NCBI GenBank assembly: GCA_029844215.1
Contig: CM056718.1
Location: 168,195,396-168,259,395 of the forward strand
From: Przewalskia tangutica
Taxonomy: Eukaryota; Streptophyta; Magnoliopsida; Solanales; Solanaceae
DNA length: 64,000 nt
Direction: 5' to 3'
Below the pieces are notes generated by a model. That model was given only the letters and a program-made list of their open reading frames with translations, was not told where the DNA came from and did no database searches. The stretch's first letter is position 1; the number at the start of each line of letters is the position of its first letter. This document shows positions 11,232 to 22,815 of the stretch, piece after piece. Both the position numbers and the translations under genes were made by a program.

Positions 11232-11877
11232 TGTTAGCAATCTGTATTGCAAAAACGATGAAACAGTAAAAATAATTTTTGAAACCAGAAACTGGACAGA
11301 AGAATTAAAATCGAGCCCACTGAATGCACAATGTGTCCTTAAGGAAATTATTCCCCTCAAGTACCCGAGGTTAATGGAATATATCCTCCCAGGATAGAAC
11401 AATCTTACTTACCGGTGTATCGGTACCTAGAACAACGGTGTCAGCGAACCACTCAACGATAGTAAACTACACTGGAATTTATTTGTGCAGAAGAAGAAGA
11501 AGTTTTGAAGTTCAGAAAATTCATATACAAAATTCTGAGGAATCAAACGAATTTATAGCCATGGAAGAACTGTTTCTGAAGGTTTGCAACCCTTCTGAAC
11601 AGTCACTTTAAAAACGGTTCCAAAAAGATTATCAATCAATCAGATCATTTGACCAAATTCAAATCCAAATCTGAAGTCGAGCCGAGCGACGACGACAACG
11701 CGAGATGAGACCCTCTTCTTAACCCTTTAGCAACAATAAGGAATACTTCTACTTTTAAGTAGAAGAACTTTTCTTTCCACTACCAATGAGGGACAAATGC
11801 TCATTTTATAAAAGCAAGAGGAACAACTCATTTTCCCTCACTCCATTTCCCATTTAAGCTATCATTTAAACCCAACA
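11232..11877 (-). mobile_element. Copia A 5' LTR
   Basis: Plus-strand limits are TGTTAGCAATCTG at 11232 and AAACCCAACA at 11877. It matches the LTR at 4841-5612 except for a roughly 126-bp block missing here. As the element points leftward this is the 5' LTR and gag begins 240 bp below it. No clear primer-binding site adjoins it (minus strand after the LTR: ATCTTAAGAAAATTAG), so the PBS is lost or unusual. Confidence 0.85.
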
Positions 11878-12155
11878 TTGTTGGCATATATGAATAAATT
11901 GCAATAATTTTATTTAACTGTTTCTATATCTTGTAACTTATAGCCACAATTTTTTTTTGTTGGCAAATAATTTAATCTTGTTACTATATTATATGGGTAA
12001 TACAATATATTTTAAATATAAATAAATTGCTATAACTTTTTAGCAACAACTATATTATTGTTGGCATATATGAATAAATTTCAACAATTTTATTTAACTG
12101 TTTCTATATCTTGTAACTAATAGCCACAATTTTTTTTTGTTGGCAAATAATTTAA
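11878..12155. mobile_element. CACTA subterminal repeats, continued
   Basis: Two further copies of the AT-rich unit seen at 4512-4840 (ATTGTTGGCATATATGAATAAAT at about 11879 and 12056; TTTTTTTTTGTTGGCAAATAATTTAA at about 11951 and 12130). They restart directly after the Copia A 5' LTR. The array stops where the inverted family X LTR begins. Confidence 0.6.
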
Positions 12156-15100
12156 ACCCCTATTAAACTAACTTTAATCTAATACATGCGTTTTAATAAT
12201 AGCATCGCATTTATAAAAGCATTAAGCAATCCTTAAATATCATATCCGCATTTAGCATTTAAATAATTTAATAATAATTTAAACCCCCATTTATTTTCCA
12301 TTAATTAATTTTTAATACCTAAAACTAACTCCTAAAACTAATACCCAAAAAACGCAGCCCAATACCAATTAAATTCCCCAAGCCCAAAAGAAACTACTGC
12401 GTCCCAATTCCCCTCTAATAAACCCATCAACAAACCTTTCAGATCCCTCTCCTGCACAAAAAAAAAAAACTAAAACGAAACCTAAAAGCTTACCTACCCA
12501 AATCGCCGCTGACAACCCGCAAGACCATCGCCGGATTTTTCGGACGGAAAATTCGGCGAGTCAAAACATCTCCCTTCTGTCATACCATGCACCCAAAAAT
12601 ATAAAATCATATCAAAGCTTACCAAGAATAGAAAATCGAAACCAAATCATAGTTATCATAACCATTAACCGCGTCCAAAATCAGTACCAAATACCAGCAA
12701 ATTCGTCCGAAATCTTACCACAATTAATACCAAGATTCGTCCAAAAATTAATAAGTAAATCAGTCTAAAATCATATCAAAGTTTACCAAATTGAGAATCG
12801 AAATAGTGACTATATATGGAACAATAAGAACAACACATTAGGGCAGGAGTTAATGGCTCAGCGTTCGGAAGTTTTTTAGCAGCCTAGGAGCAGCAATCAG
12901 TAGGCATTCGAAATTAGCATTCTAGGGGGTAATAACTGGGATCCTCAGATCCCTTTAGCATCAGCTAAGAACGAATCTACACATGCAATGGAATCCAAAA
13001 AAAAAACGATAAGCATTGAGCATTCTTTAGCATCAGTAAAAAAAATCCCAATCGGTAGGCGTCAGTATCCGAGAATTAGAGGTCTAGGGCAGGAACACAA
13101 ATCCGAAACCGAAACCTCGCCCCTTTCAATGGTATAGCAACCAAACACCGAGTGAATGGACGACTTGATACGCTGCCTCGATTCGCTGCCCGGAGAAGGT
13201 AAACTCAAAATTCCTCTTGATTCTAGTTTATTTTCATGTTTTATGGCCTGCGGTATTCTGTGTTGGTTAATCGTTCTTAGTTGAGATTTTCATGCTATTG
13301 TCCTGCTGTTGATGTTTAAAGTACTGCGTCGTGTTAATTGATTTAGTAAACCCAAAGTCCCCTCGGTTCATTTTATATCACTGTCTGTGTATTAAACGTG
13401 TGTCAATCTAGCTTTGTTCGTGTTAATCTTAGAATAATATGTGATACAGTAATGTGTTGTGTATTGCATAATATTGTGTTGTCATGAATTGTTTGAAGCT
13501 GTCGTGAATGTTGAATAGCGTGTTTTAAAGAACTACGTTTAGTATCTGACAGCAGTGGTATGTGCGAGTCAATTAGCCTAACCTAAATGCATATGAAGTT
13601 GATTCTCTGTTGCATATCACATTTAAAGAATAGTGATATCTCAATGTAGTAGGATATGTTCATGGAGCATTCTAAAGTTGAAATCGCCCAAATAAGAAGG
13701 AAAGAACATAGGAAATGACTTGAATAGGTCTCCCTCTGAGACAAAGATGTCTCACCTCCTTGTTATATAAATGCTTAAACTGTTTGCTTAAGATTCTTGT
13801 GTTCAGGATTTCATGCATCGTATTTTACATCATGTATGCTGCTGGAAATGACTCAGATTAGTTGTCTCTCCATATATGCAAACTGAATATTCCTTTCTAA
13901 TTTTAGAAATCCTATCGTATGTGTTTGGCTTGGCCCTTTTTTGGATCATCTCTGTACTGTTGTCTTGCTCATATCACGTGAGATATTTCTGGGCATTTTT
14001 ACGTCCTGGATGTTTGCTATACATAGTTTGTGCACTTCCTAAGGTCCATGTTATAATCTGGAAAGAATTGGTGTCAGTTGGGCTTGTTTTCTGGTTGATT
14101 ATTTTCTTAAGGAAATCTGAAAAATCAGAAATTAATAAGCTTGTCTTCTTGTTTTAAAAGAGTCCAAAAGTTGCATGGTTGGCTAACAAATTTCGTGTTT
14201 AGAATTAACTGTGTTGGGATCCATACACTCGAACTGAAATGACTCTAAAACATATTAAATTTTGTGTCAAATATTTATTTATTATTTGATAAGATTCGGG
14301 CTTATACTAATTCTTATTTTTTCTTTCTTTCCTTTACATGAAATGCACCGGAGCAACAAAGAGTCTCATGGTGAGACTCATCGTGACAAACGTGAAGACC
14401 CACATCTATGTGTATTTATCTTTGCTCCAGAAATTCCAAGCCGCAAGCAAAATTACATCGCCATCCTTCGAGTCATCTTTATTGTTTTTCTATCCCGCCC
14501 CATTTATGTGTTGTAAATTAATTGCTTAGCATTGCACTACTAACATTACACTTAGAATATCTAAACCTTGAATCTATAGATTAGAAAGCGATTTGATACT
14601 AGAATTTATTTCCCTTACGTTAATTATCTTAGGCTTGCCATACTTAGCTATATTGAACCATTTAATAATCATCATTGGCATAACGATTTCCGTAGCTAGA
14701 ATGTTATTGTTTCTATAAAGCCCACTATTTGCATTCATTATTTTTAGAATCATACTTTTACTAGCATTTGCAAAAAATAGATAATAGACGTATTTTATAA
14801 ATGCATCACAACTGATTTTGTTTAATATCCTATATACTTCATTTAACGAAATATTTCTATAAGAATGCATACTTTCATATGAAATTAACTTATCTTTTAT
14901 AAACAAATCTTACGATTTTTATGCCTTTTCATTTAAATGCTTTGAAAACATGCATTTCTATAGCATAATAATTTATCCTAGGTTTAGCAGGACAACCGCA
15001 AGTTAGCGGATCTTAGAGGGTGTCTAATCCCTTCCCTCTAGATTAATAAAGAACCGTTATTCAGAATCTCATACTAGTTTTGCAGACCATTAAAATTGAG

Positions 15101-15289
15101 TTAATGTTGACTTTAACCTAGTAGACATTTAGGTGTCCTAATTCACCCAAACTAATTAGGTGGCGACTTCGCGAACCCTTTAGCATTTAGCACCCTTTTA
15201 GCATTTTAGCACTTTTTAGCATATTATTTTATTTCAAACACTTCTAAGCATGAGTTGAATAAATGTCGCGGTCGAAAAAAAGCGTGACA
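12156..15289 (-). mobile_element. Family X long LTR, copy 2, inverted and 3'-truncated
   Basis: Read on the minus strand from 15289 it starts TGTCACGCTTTTTTTCGACC, like the complete LTR at 36022. It runs to the equivalent of about 39695 of that copy, so the last 300-odd bases and the GTGTCAACA end are missing. Landmarks in common are the TCCCTCTAGATTAATAAAGAACC block (near 15035), the GAGTCTCATGGTGAGACTC stem (near 14362) and the CGGAGAAGGTAAAC block (near 13193). The short frames at 13876-14529 and 14574-14906 are chance. Confidence 0.75.
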
Positions 15290-15691
15290 AACATTGAATA
15301 TTTAAAATAGTCGATTCCAACTTATTTGGGATTGAAGCGTTATTAAATAGAAATGGTGTCATTAATATATATATATCCCAGTTTTAATGTATGTGATCAT
15401 CAGTTTATGCATTGGTTATGTATTGCTATGCCTTCCATAATTTCGTTTAGAATTGCTATAATCACTACTAATACAAAATTACAAACTAGTACTGTCAAAT
15501 CTGATTATACACGGGGGAAAAAGATAGAGATGGCCAAAATATGTTGAAAAGAGACCGTGGCAGACCCATGATTCAATGATCATCGTGCTCACCTTAAAAT
15601 CAATAAAAATATATTGCTTTGAGTTAGGTTCAAACCCAGCTTCTCCATAGCTTAGCCTAAATCTACCATATTTTAATCAAAGCATCAAAAT
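15290..15691. other. Spacer with SINE-like scrap
   Basis: No gene. At 15309-15340 the text AGTCGATTCCAACTTATTTGGGATTGAAGCG resembles another SINE-tail motif common in Solanaceae. The rest is unassigned AT-rich DNA. Confidence 0.4.
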
Positions 15692-15791
15692 CTTTTATTG
15701 CCCTTGAGTGCTATTTTATATTAAAATTTCAATATTTTTTATATATCTACATAAAGTATCCTCCATAGTTAATGGGCGTTTGAGCACCATA
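15692..15791 (+). repeat. 100-bp direct repeat flanking Copia B, left copy
   Basis: Runs from CTTTTATTGCCCTTGAG to GGCGTTTGAGCACCATA and is almost identical to 40345-40444, which directly follows the 3' LTR of the same element. A second partial copy of its tail (ATAGTTAATGGGCGTTT) follows at 15788-15804, immediately before the truncated 5' LTR. Confidence 0.85.
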
Positions 15792-15804
15792 GTTAATGGG
15801 CGTT

Positions 15805-15964
15805 TGTGTAGTATCTTATATTAATGTAGTATCTCATAGTATATGGTAAGTAGTTTAATGTATAGGAATATTTTTAGGATTATTCTATATTCTTCCTAGT
15901 TAGTGTAAAGATGTATATATTCTTACATAATGGAACAAAGTCTTTTGAGGAAAATATTCTATCA
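15805..15964 (+). mobile_element. Copia B 5' LTR, truncated
   Basis: Matches the last 160 bp of the 217-bp 3' LTR at 40128-40344 (GTGTAGTATCTTATATTAATG to AAAATATTCTATCA) with few differences. The first 57 bp (TGTTAGAATATTC...) are absent and are replaced by the flanking repeat. The primer-binding site follows directly. Confidence 0.88.
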
Positions 15965-15981
15965 TGGTATCAAGAGCTTAG
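15965..15981 (+). promoter_or_regulatory. Copia B primer-binding site (tRNA-Met type)
   Basis: TGGTATCAAGAGCTTAG sits directly after the 5' LTR end ATCA. TGGTATCA matches the initiator-methionine tRNA 3' end, the usual primer for Copia reverse transcription. Confidence 0.75.
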
Positions 15982-16118
15982 AGAAAAGATTCATCTTCCT
16001 ACCACCAAAATTATTTTTTTCTTCTTTTGTTTTCGAATTTCGTCTCCTCCAAACCGAAATTTTGAATTTTTTTCCTGTTCATCGTGTTTTTTGTGTTTTT
16101 CATCCAACTATTATCAAC

Positions 16119-16960
16119 ATGTCTGAATCCAAATCGTTTTATCACCCAGCCCTCACAGTTTCCAATATCAAAACTCATGTTCCCATAACCTTACAAATGG
16201 AGAATGTGCATTATGCTTCCTGGGCGGAACTTTTCAAAATATGTTGTCGTTCTCACCGGGTTCTTCACCACATCATTTCCCCGGAAAAAGACAAAGAAAA
16301 AGTCTTGACAACGGATGAAGACAAAGAATTGTGGGATGTCCTAGATGCCACTGTTCTTGGTTGGATATATTCAACAATATCCACGGATTTGTTGCACACG
16401 ATCATGGAAACAGATTCTAAGGCAATTGATGCTTGAAATCGATTACGTGACATTTTTTATGATAATCAAAATTCCCGTGCAGTTGCTTTGGAACAAGAAC
16501 TCTCCAGTGTTGATATGGAGGATTTTCCTAATGCGTCCGCTTATTGTCAACGCCTCAAAGTGTTGGCGGATCAATTAAAAAATGTTGGTTCCCCCATCAC
16601 CGTTTGGTTCTACAACTTGTTGTCGGATTGACAGAGGCATATAGCGGAGTTGCCACCGTTATCCGTCAAAGTAACCCACTTCCGTTATTCTACAAAGCAA
16701 GATCTATGTTAATCCTAGAAGAACAAGGTTTTTCTAAAAAGGTTGCTAACACAACCGAATCGGCGTACATGGTCACCAATGATGGAAATAACCGGGGTAA
16801 AAAAGGACGGCATGGAAATAAAAAAGGTGGAAACCGCAATGTAAACGGAATAATCGAATTCCACATGGAATTCAGCGGTTACTACGGCGCGACGGCTCTG
16901 GCGGCACATGGCGGCATGGGGTAGCATGGCGGCGGCAAAGAAGAAGCAGCAGCTGGCCCG
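16119..16960 (+). pseudogene. Copia B gag, broken
   Basis: The frame opens at ATG 16119 with MSESKSFYHPALTVSNIKTH, then VHYASWAELFKICCRSHRVLHHI and DEDKELWDVLDATVLGWIYSTIS. It stops at TGA 16434. The same frame continues as [22 protein letters not shown] and [21 protein letters not shown], so the stop interrupts a conserved block; the usual residue there is Trp, implying TGG to TGA. Further shifts follow in the Gly/Arg-rich tail (about 16790-16960). This gag type suggests the short-LTR Ale-like Copia lineage (inference). Confidence 0.8.
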
Positions 16961-17279
16961 CCACAATGGACTTAGGTTGACCCCTTGTCCTTACTCCTAC
17001 TACAACCGGGCGAGCCCAATTTCAACTACCCAAAGAATCACCCATTGTGTTCAAATTTCTTGCCAAATTTACTACTGGGAGTAGTGAGAAGAATCGATTT
17101 GGGCCACCAAAGAGATGGGCCAACAGTGGAACAACAAGAAGAGTTTTGGGCACGCCAGCGGTGGGCCAACAACAGTGGAGCAAAGAACAGCGAGCCTTGG
17201 GCCACCCAAAGATGGGCGGGAGGCAACAAAGTGAGCAGCCAACTTTGGGCCTCAGGCGTGGAACGAGGCCCACTCAACA

Positions 17280-17699
17280 GTGGGCCAATCGGCGGAAATT
17301 GAACATGTCATGCACACGCTCGGGCTTAATCCACCAGACACGAATTGGTATATGGACTCAGGTGCAACGTCACATATGACGTCATCCCAAGGTAATCTTA
17401 CGTCCTATTTTAATTTGAGCAAATCAAATGGTATAACTGTAGGAAATGGCCATTCCATTCCAATAAAAGGTTATGGTTCTACTAAATTGTCCAAACCAAA
17501 TCCACCATTAGCCTTGAAAAATGTTATTCATGCACCACAATTAATCAAAAACCTAATCTCCGTTCGAAAGTTTACTTCAGATAACTGGGTTACCGTAACT
17601 TTTGATCCTTTTGGTTTTACTGTGTGTGATTTTCAGACAGGGGCACAGCTAATGAGATGTGATAGCCAGGGAGAACTTTATCCAGTTACTTCACTTTAA
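17280..17699 (+). pseudogene. Copia B protease region
   Basis: The 139-codon frame contains NWYMDSGATSHMTSSQGNLT (retropepsin active site), ITVGNGHSIPIKGYGSTKL and VIHAPQLIKNLISVRKFTSDN. Element C has a close relative at 46198-46758. Upstream gag text (17000-17280) is scattered over several frames. Confidence 0.85.
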
Positions 17700-18942
17700 T
17701 TTTGTTGTTTTTAATTCCAATTTATGGCACGAACGTTTGGGACATCCGGGAGAGTCTGTTTTAAACTCTCTCAAACGCAATAATTCAATTTCATGTACAC
17801 GAACTCTTAATAAGTGTCAGTCGTGTCCTTTGGGTAAGCATATTCAACTACCTTTTGAGGCTTCTTCTAATTGCACTTTTTTTGCCATTTGAGACTATAC
17901 ATTGTGATATTTGGACATCCCCAGTTTTGAGCTCTTCGGGGCATAGATATTATTTGCTTGTTTTAGATGATTACTCTAAATTCTTGTGGACATTTCCCAT
18001 ATCGAAAAAATCACGAGTGTTTTCTACATTCCTTAGTTTTAGAGCTTTCATCCAAAAACAGTTTGAAAGGGATATCAAAAACATACAATGTGATAACGGG
18101 CGGGAGTTTGATAATAGACAATTCTGGGATTTTTGCAAAACAAATGGTTTGAATTTTCGCTTCTCATGTCCCCACACATCTTCTCAAAATGGACAAAGGA
18201 ACGCAAAATACGAACCATAAATAATATTGTCGACATCCCTTGCTCATGCCTCACTTCCCTAAATTTTGGCATCACGACTTCGGGGATGTCTACTTATTTG
18301 TTGAATATACTACCAAACAAACATACATCACACCAAACACCCCTTCAATTACTATACCTTCGGAAACCGACATACTCTCATCTCCGGGTTTTTGGGTGCT
18401 TGTGTTTTCCATTGTTCCCATCCACCACCATCCATAAATTACAACCGAGATCTACTCCATGCGTTTTTTTGGGATACCCATCCCATCATCGGGGATATAA
18501 GTGTTATGACCTATCCTCCAATAGGATTTTTATTAGTCGTCATGTTATCTTTGATGAAACTCAATTCCCATTTAGAAAAATCAATGAGTCACAATCTCCC
18601 ACTTATGAGTTTTTGGATGCTGGAATACACCCAATTTTTACCCAACCATTGTCCCATAGTTCGGTCACTGCTACTGCTAATGGACAAAATTCTTTTAACC
18701 CATTACCCGTGTCATTACCAAATGGCGCCCAACCCACTGTCTTGGACACTGATACACATTCGGGCCCATGTGCTTTGACACCTACCAATAGCAACCTGCC
18801 CCCTAATGCAACCCAAGCCCCTGATCCAGGCCCAGCTTTACAAATACCACATTTGGCGATGGCCCACCCATCGCCTGACAACACGTCCAGTCACCCGTAG
18901 TCAACATGGTATTGTCAAACCCAACACTAAATACAGCCTTCA
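17700..18942 (+). pseudogene. Copia B integrase, multiply frameshifted
   Basis: The pre-integrase zinc region (LWHERLGHPGESVLNSLKR, CQSCPLGKHIQLPF) is at 17720-17890. The integrase core (HCDIWTSPVLSSSGHRYYLLVLDDYSKF, NIQCDNGREFDNRQFWDFCK, HTSSQNGQ) is at 17855-18220 in a second frame. The C-terminal part (RVFGCLCFPLFPSTTIHKL, PCVFLGYPSHHRGYKCYDLSSNRIFISRHVIFDE) is in a third frame, 18133-18900. The last frame ends in a Pro-rich linker toward RT. Inactive. Confidence 0.87.
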
Positions 18943-19337
18943 CACCCAAGTTTCCAAATCACCTTTACCATGTAACCCTGTGTCTGCTCTGAAAGACCCA
19001 AATTGGAAAATGGCCATGGATGATGAATATCAAGCTCTTATTAAAAATAGGACATGGGATTTAGTGCCCCGTCCATCTAATGCTAACATCATTCGGTCTA
19101 TGTGGATTTTTACCCATAAAGAAAAATCTGATGGTTCTTTTGAGCGGCATAAGGCCCGTCTTGTAGGTGATGGGAAGACGCAGCAGGTTGGTATCGATTG
19201 TGGAGAGACATTCAGTCCGAAGAGTCAAACCGGCTACTATCGTAAGCGATTGCTCACTGTCTCTCCGCAGGATGGTCACTTCACCAGTTGGATGTTAAAA
19301 ATGCATTTCTCCATGGTCACCTAAATGAGAATGTTTA
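18943..19337 (+). pseudogene. Copia B RT, N-terminal part, cut by insertion
   Basis: Shows KDPNWKMAMDDEYQALIKNRTWDLV, GSFERHKARLVGDGKTQQVGIDCGETFSP and the LDVKNAFLHG region in a disturbed frame (WMLKMHFSMVT). It is interrupted after NENVY by the three-LTR array. The reading resumes at 34964 (MHQPLGYRDPK), sharing the 5-bp duplication GTTTA. Confidence 0.88.
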
Positions 19338-22300
19338 TGTCACGACCCGAACCCGGGCCCGTGACTGGTGTCTTACCCCGGGCACCCTAGTGATACAACA
19401 TCAGAGTAATCAGCGGAACATAAAACAATAACATGAAACCAATGCAATAAGACAGTGAAATAAGACAAAGCTAACCTAAAACGGTTACCTTCATAATATA
19501 TAACAATTTGAGCGATTACATCCCTTTCTACAACTCGCCCACAACAAGATTACTGCACTTACGAATGATATGACAACAACGACGGACATTTCGGCCATAC
19601 CCCGAATGTAAGCACCTACAACACAGGGACTATACCAAGACAAGCCACCGAGAAACGGAGCTTTCCCAAACGCCGAATCGTGACCCCAAGAGCGAGGATC
19701 AACGATCGGTGTACCTTTACTGCGCAGATGAACGCAGCCTCGGGCGAGGTCGATAACAAAAACCGAGTATGTGAAATCGAAAATAAATCAGAAATGAAAT
19801 CATAGTAGTCTATAAAGCAGAGACAAGTATGATAACCAAACTACGATTCACCATAAATAAGCGATCATGTCAAGTCGTGACTCACGCCTCAAAGTCATCA
19901 CTCAAATATAACTATGGGTCTCACGCCACAACATCAATCATGCGTGGAGTACCTTCCTCACCGCCGTAGCCTATGATATAAAAGCACCAAGGAATACACA
20001 TGAACACCAGGTCCCACCTGTGTCCTAATAGAACCGTACATGGTAAGTACGAAGGCATAGCCGACTACTAAAAACCCACAGTACCAACAAGGTCATAAAT
20101 CAGATCATGAGATATGTCTAGACCGGCCACATGATCAAAGCCGCCACTCGCCAAAGATCTAATGCGCGCGTCTAGCCTCGAACTTCCCGCTGACTCGCGA
20201 TAGGCCAATCTCATAGGCCCGCATGAGGTATAACCCCGCATCGAGGGTAGCTACTCCCCGGCAACCGCCTGGACTTCGCAGTCCGCATGGCCATATAGAC
20301 CGCATGCCCATAAAGGACGCAAACTAACCTGGAACTCTCGTAGCTCCGCATAGGCCCCTGGGACCCGCATGAGGTATTCTCGAATCATAGGTCACTAGAC
20401 CCGCCTGAGTCTACCCCGCGACGGAGGCGCTTAACCTCCGAATAAAGTGAGTGGTACAATACCAACATAACTACCGTGCAAGTGAAACTATTTAAGCGCA
20501 ATCGAGGGGAAACCCCTTTACACTAACATCACAAGGTACTAACACACGTAGCATCCTAGCATGTTTACTTAACAAATCACAAGAAAGTATTACAAGGCAA
20601 TCACAAACCAACATAATCAAGTTATATACACAAGGTACTTTCTACTATATGATTAACAAGATCGGGTTTTTATCTCCAAAGTACTTCATACATTAACTCT
20701 TTAAAAGATACGTTACTTTCACAAAAACCACACAATACCCGTAGTATATGAAAATAGAATGATTATCTTTTGAAGTAAATCAAAACACTTACCCTTGTAA
20801 AATCAAGTAACAACATTATTTTCCAAACGTCCAAGTTTGCCTAATTTCAAATGTTCACGTTTCTTATTTTAGAAAGGTTTCGTAGTTCATAGTCTTATTC
20901 ATTTAAGAATATAATTCTCTTTTAAACCATCTGAGAAACATAAGCCTTATATGTGAGTAGGATATTCTTGTTTATAACCATCTTATTACAAAGACCATGA
21001 TCTAGAAATATCATTTTGTCTCATCTTAGCTTCTATGCGGATGGAAGTTTCTACCGATTTTAATCACAAACATTTCCTTTATTAACGCCGCGGTGGTTTG
21101 TCGATACACATTCGATTTCAAATCAAGAAACATTCTTAAGCCGTTATACCTAACTTCCCATAAAGCTAGTATAACTCTTAAGTTTTCAAAACCAAGTATT
21201 ACCCTTCTTTAAAATGATTCAAAATCTTTTGAAATACTTCAAGTTCTTTATTATCACATAACCAACCATTATAGTTCAAATCGATTACCCTTTAAAACCA
21301 CAAGTATTTTCTTACATACATAAAGTCGTTATAACCAACTTCCCATAAAGCCGTTATAACACTTTATGTTTTAGACCAATCAAGTACATTTAACACACGA
21401 CGTCTACCGCATCACATAGTTACACACATATCATGCTAGAAGAGATAGGAAGAGGTTCACATACCTCGCGACGAGTATCGACTAATAGCAAAACGCCCAA
21501 GTACCTTCGCCGCTGGCTACTTAGCCAAGTAGATCGCGCCACACGTAGTACTTCAACCTATAAGGCCACAAGGCGCTTATTAACATCTAGATCTTATCGT
21601 AGACCATCCTACGTAAAATTCGCAAAGACTTTCCCCCGCCACAACAGAAATCTCCTCCTCTATCGAGGCCGCTACCAAGCCAACAAGGGGGGTTCTACAC
21701 GCCTAACCTGGACGTGTACAATTCTACTCTACAAGAATACTACAAGTCTCATCAAATACGATCTATGTAATTACATTCGGTTCTTTATTCTTCGTGCTTA
21801 AGTCAAAAGACATTGCCGACAAAGTGCTCACGTTCTATATATAGTATACTTCAACTTTATATTCTAACAACATGTAATTTCCAATTACAATAGGACAAGA
21901 TAATTACCTCGATAAACCCATAATTATCCAAGTATAAAGTCGATCCTGGGCAACGTTTAGCTCCAACTCCGTGCGCTCCAACCCGCTCCAAACTACCCTT
22001 AGAAGTTCTAACCAACTTCTACATACTACTCCAACTAACCATGGAGATTTTCCCTAGGGTTTCGGTTTGGTGACTGACGGGAAGTATAATAGTATAACTG
22101 GGCTTTTTGTATAGGTATAACCTTAGAATACTACAAGGTATACGGCTAAGGTAATTTGGGCATTATAACAATACTTTTGAGAGTATTTCTACCAAGAGGG
22201 GGGGGTATTTATACGAGACAACACCACAAGTGGTGTATACCCTCTACCTACCCCACTGTGGGGTACTCTCGCCGAGGGGAAAGGGAACTCTCGGCCAAAG

Positions 22301-22815
22301 GCCTCACAAAGGGGGAGGACGAGAACACTACTCAAGGGGAGGGAGGATTTTAACACTTAGGAAATTTAGGAATGGATGAAGAAGTCTTCAAAGGGGAGGG
22401 GTATTTATAGTACAAGCCAAGGCCAACCAATGGCCAAGATCTAGCCAAGTGCTAAGCAAGTGTAGGGCCAAGATTCACCCAAGTACACCTTATCCATCTA
22501 CCACCAAAATATCCTACCTACTACTTGACAAAAGCCAACCCAATCGTCCAAGCCATTACCGCCCATTCCTCCCAATGAGAGGGTGACAAGTGTCGCCCTC
22601 TTGTTGGTCCAAAATGTTTCGTCTCTCGGAAAAATCCGCAAAAATTAAAAATGACATAGCCGGAATTTTCCCTACGAAAGCTGTGGAAACGCTTTCATTT
22701 AAAAACGACTCTAACCGGGTGTTGTGAACAAAAATAATTCGGCCAAGCCTATTCTCAAGTTCAAATTTTCTACGTACGTCCTTACGTACATACTCTGAAA
22801 ATACGGGGTATAACA
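19338..22815 (-). mobile_element. Giant LTR array, LTR copy 1
   Basis: The plus-strand limits are TGTCACGACC and GGGGTATAACA; read on the minus strand the LTR starts TGTTATACCCCGTATTTTC and ends GGTCGTGACA-like. At 3478 bp it is longer than the internal region it bounds. The left flank GTTTA (19333-19337) is repeated at 34964-34968 after LTR copy 3. LTR starts of this kind are common in Tekay/Del-type chromoviruses of plants (inference). The 122-codon frame at 21433-21801 lacks any domain and is broken in the other copies. Confidence 0.88.

Noticed and set aside
21433..21801. 122-codon frame in LTR copy 1
   Set aside because: It is broken in LTR copies 2 and 3, has no domain, and lies in an LTR.
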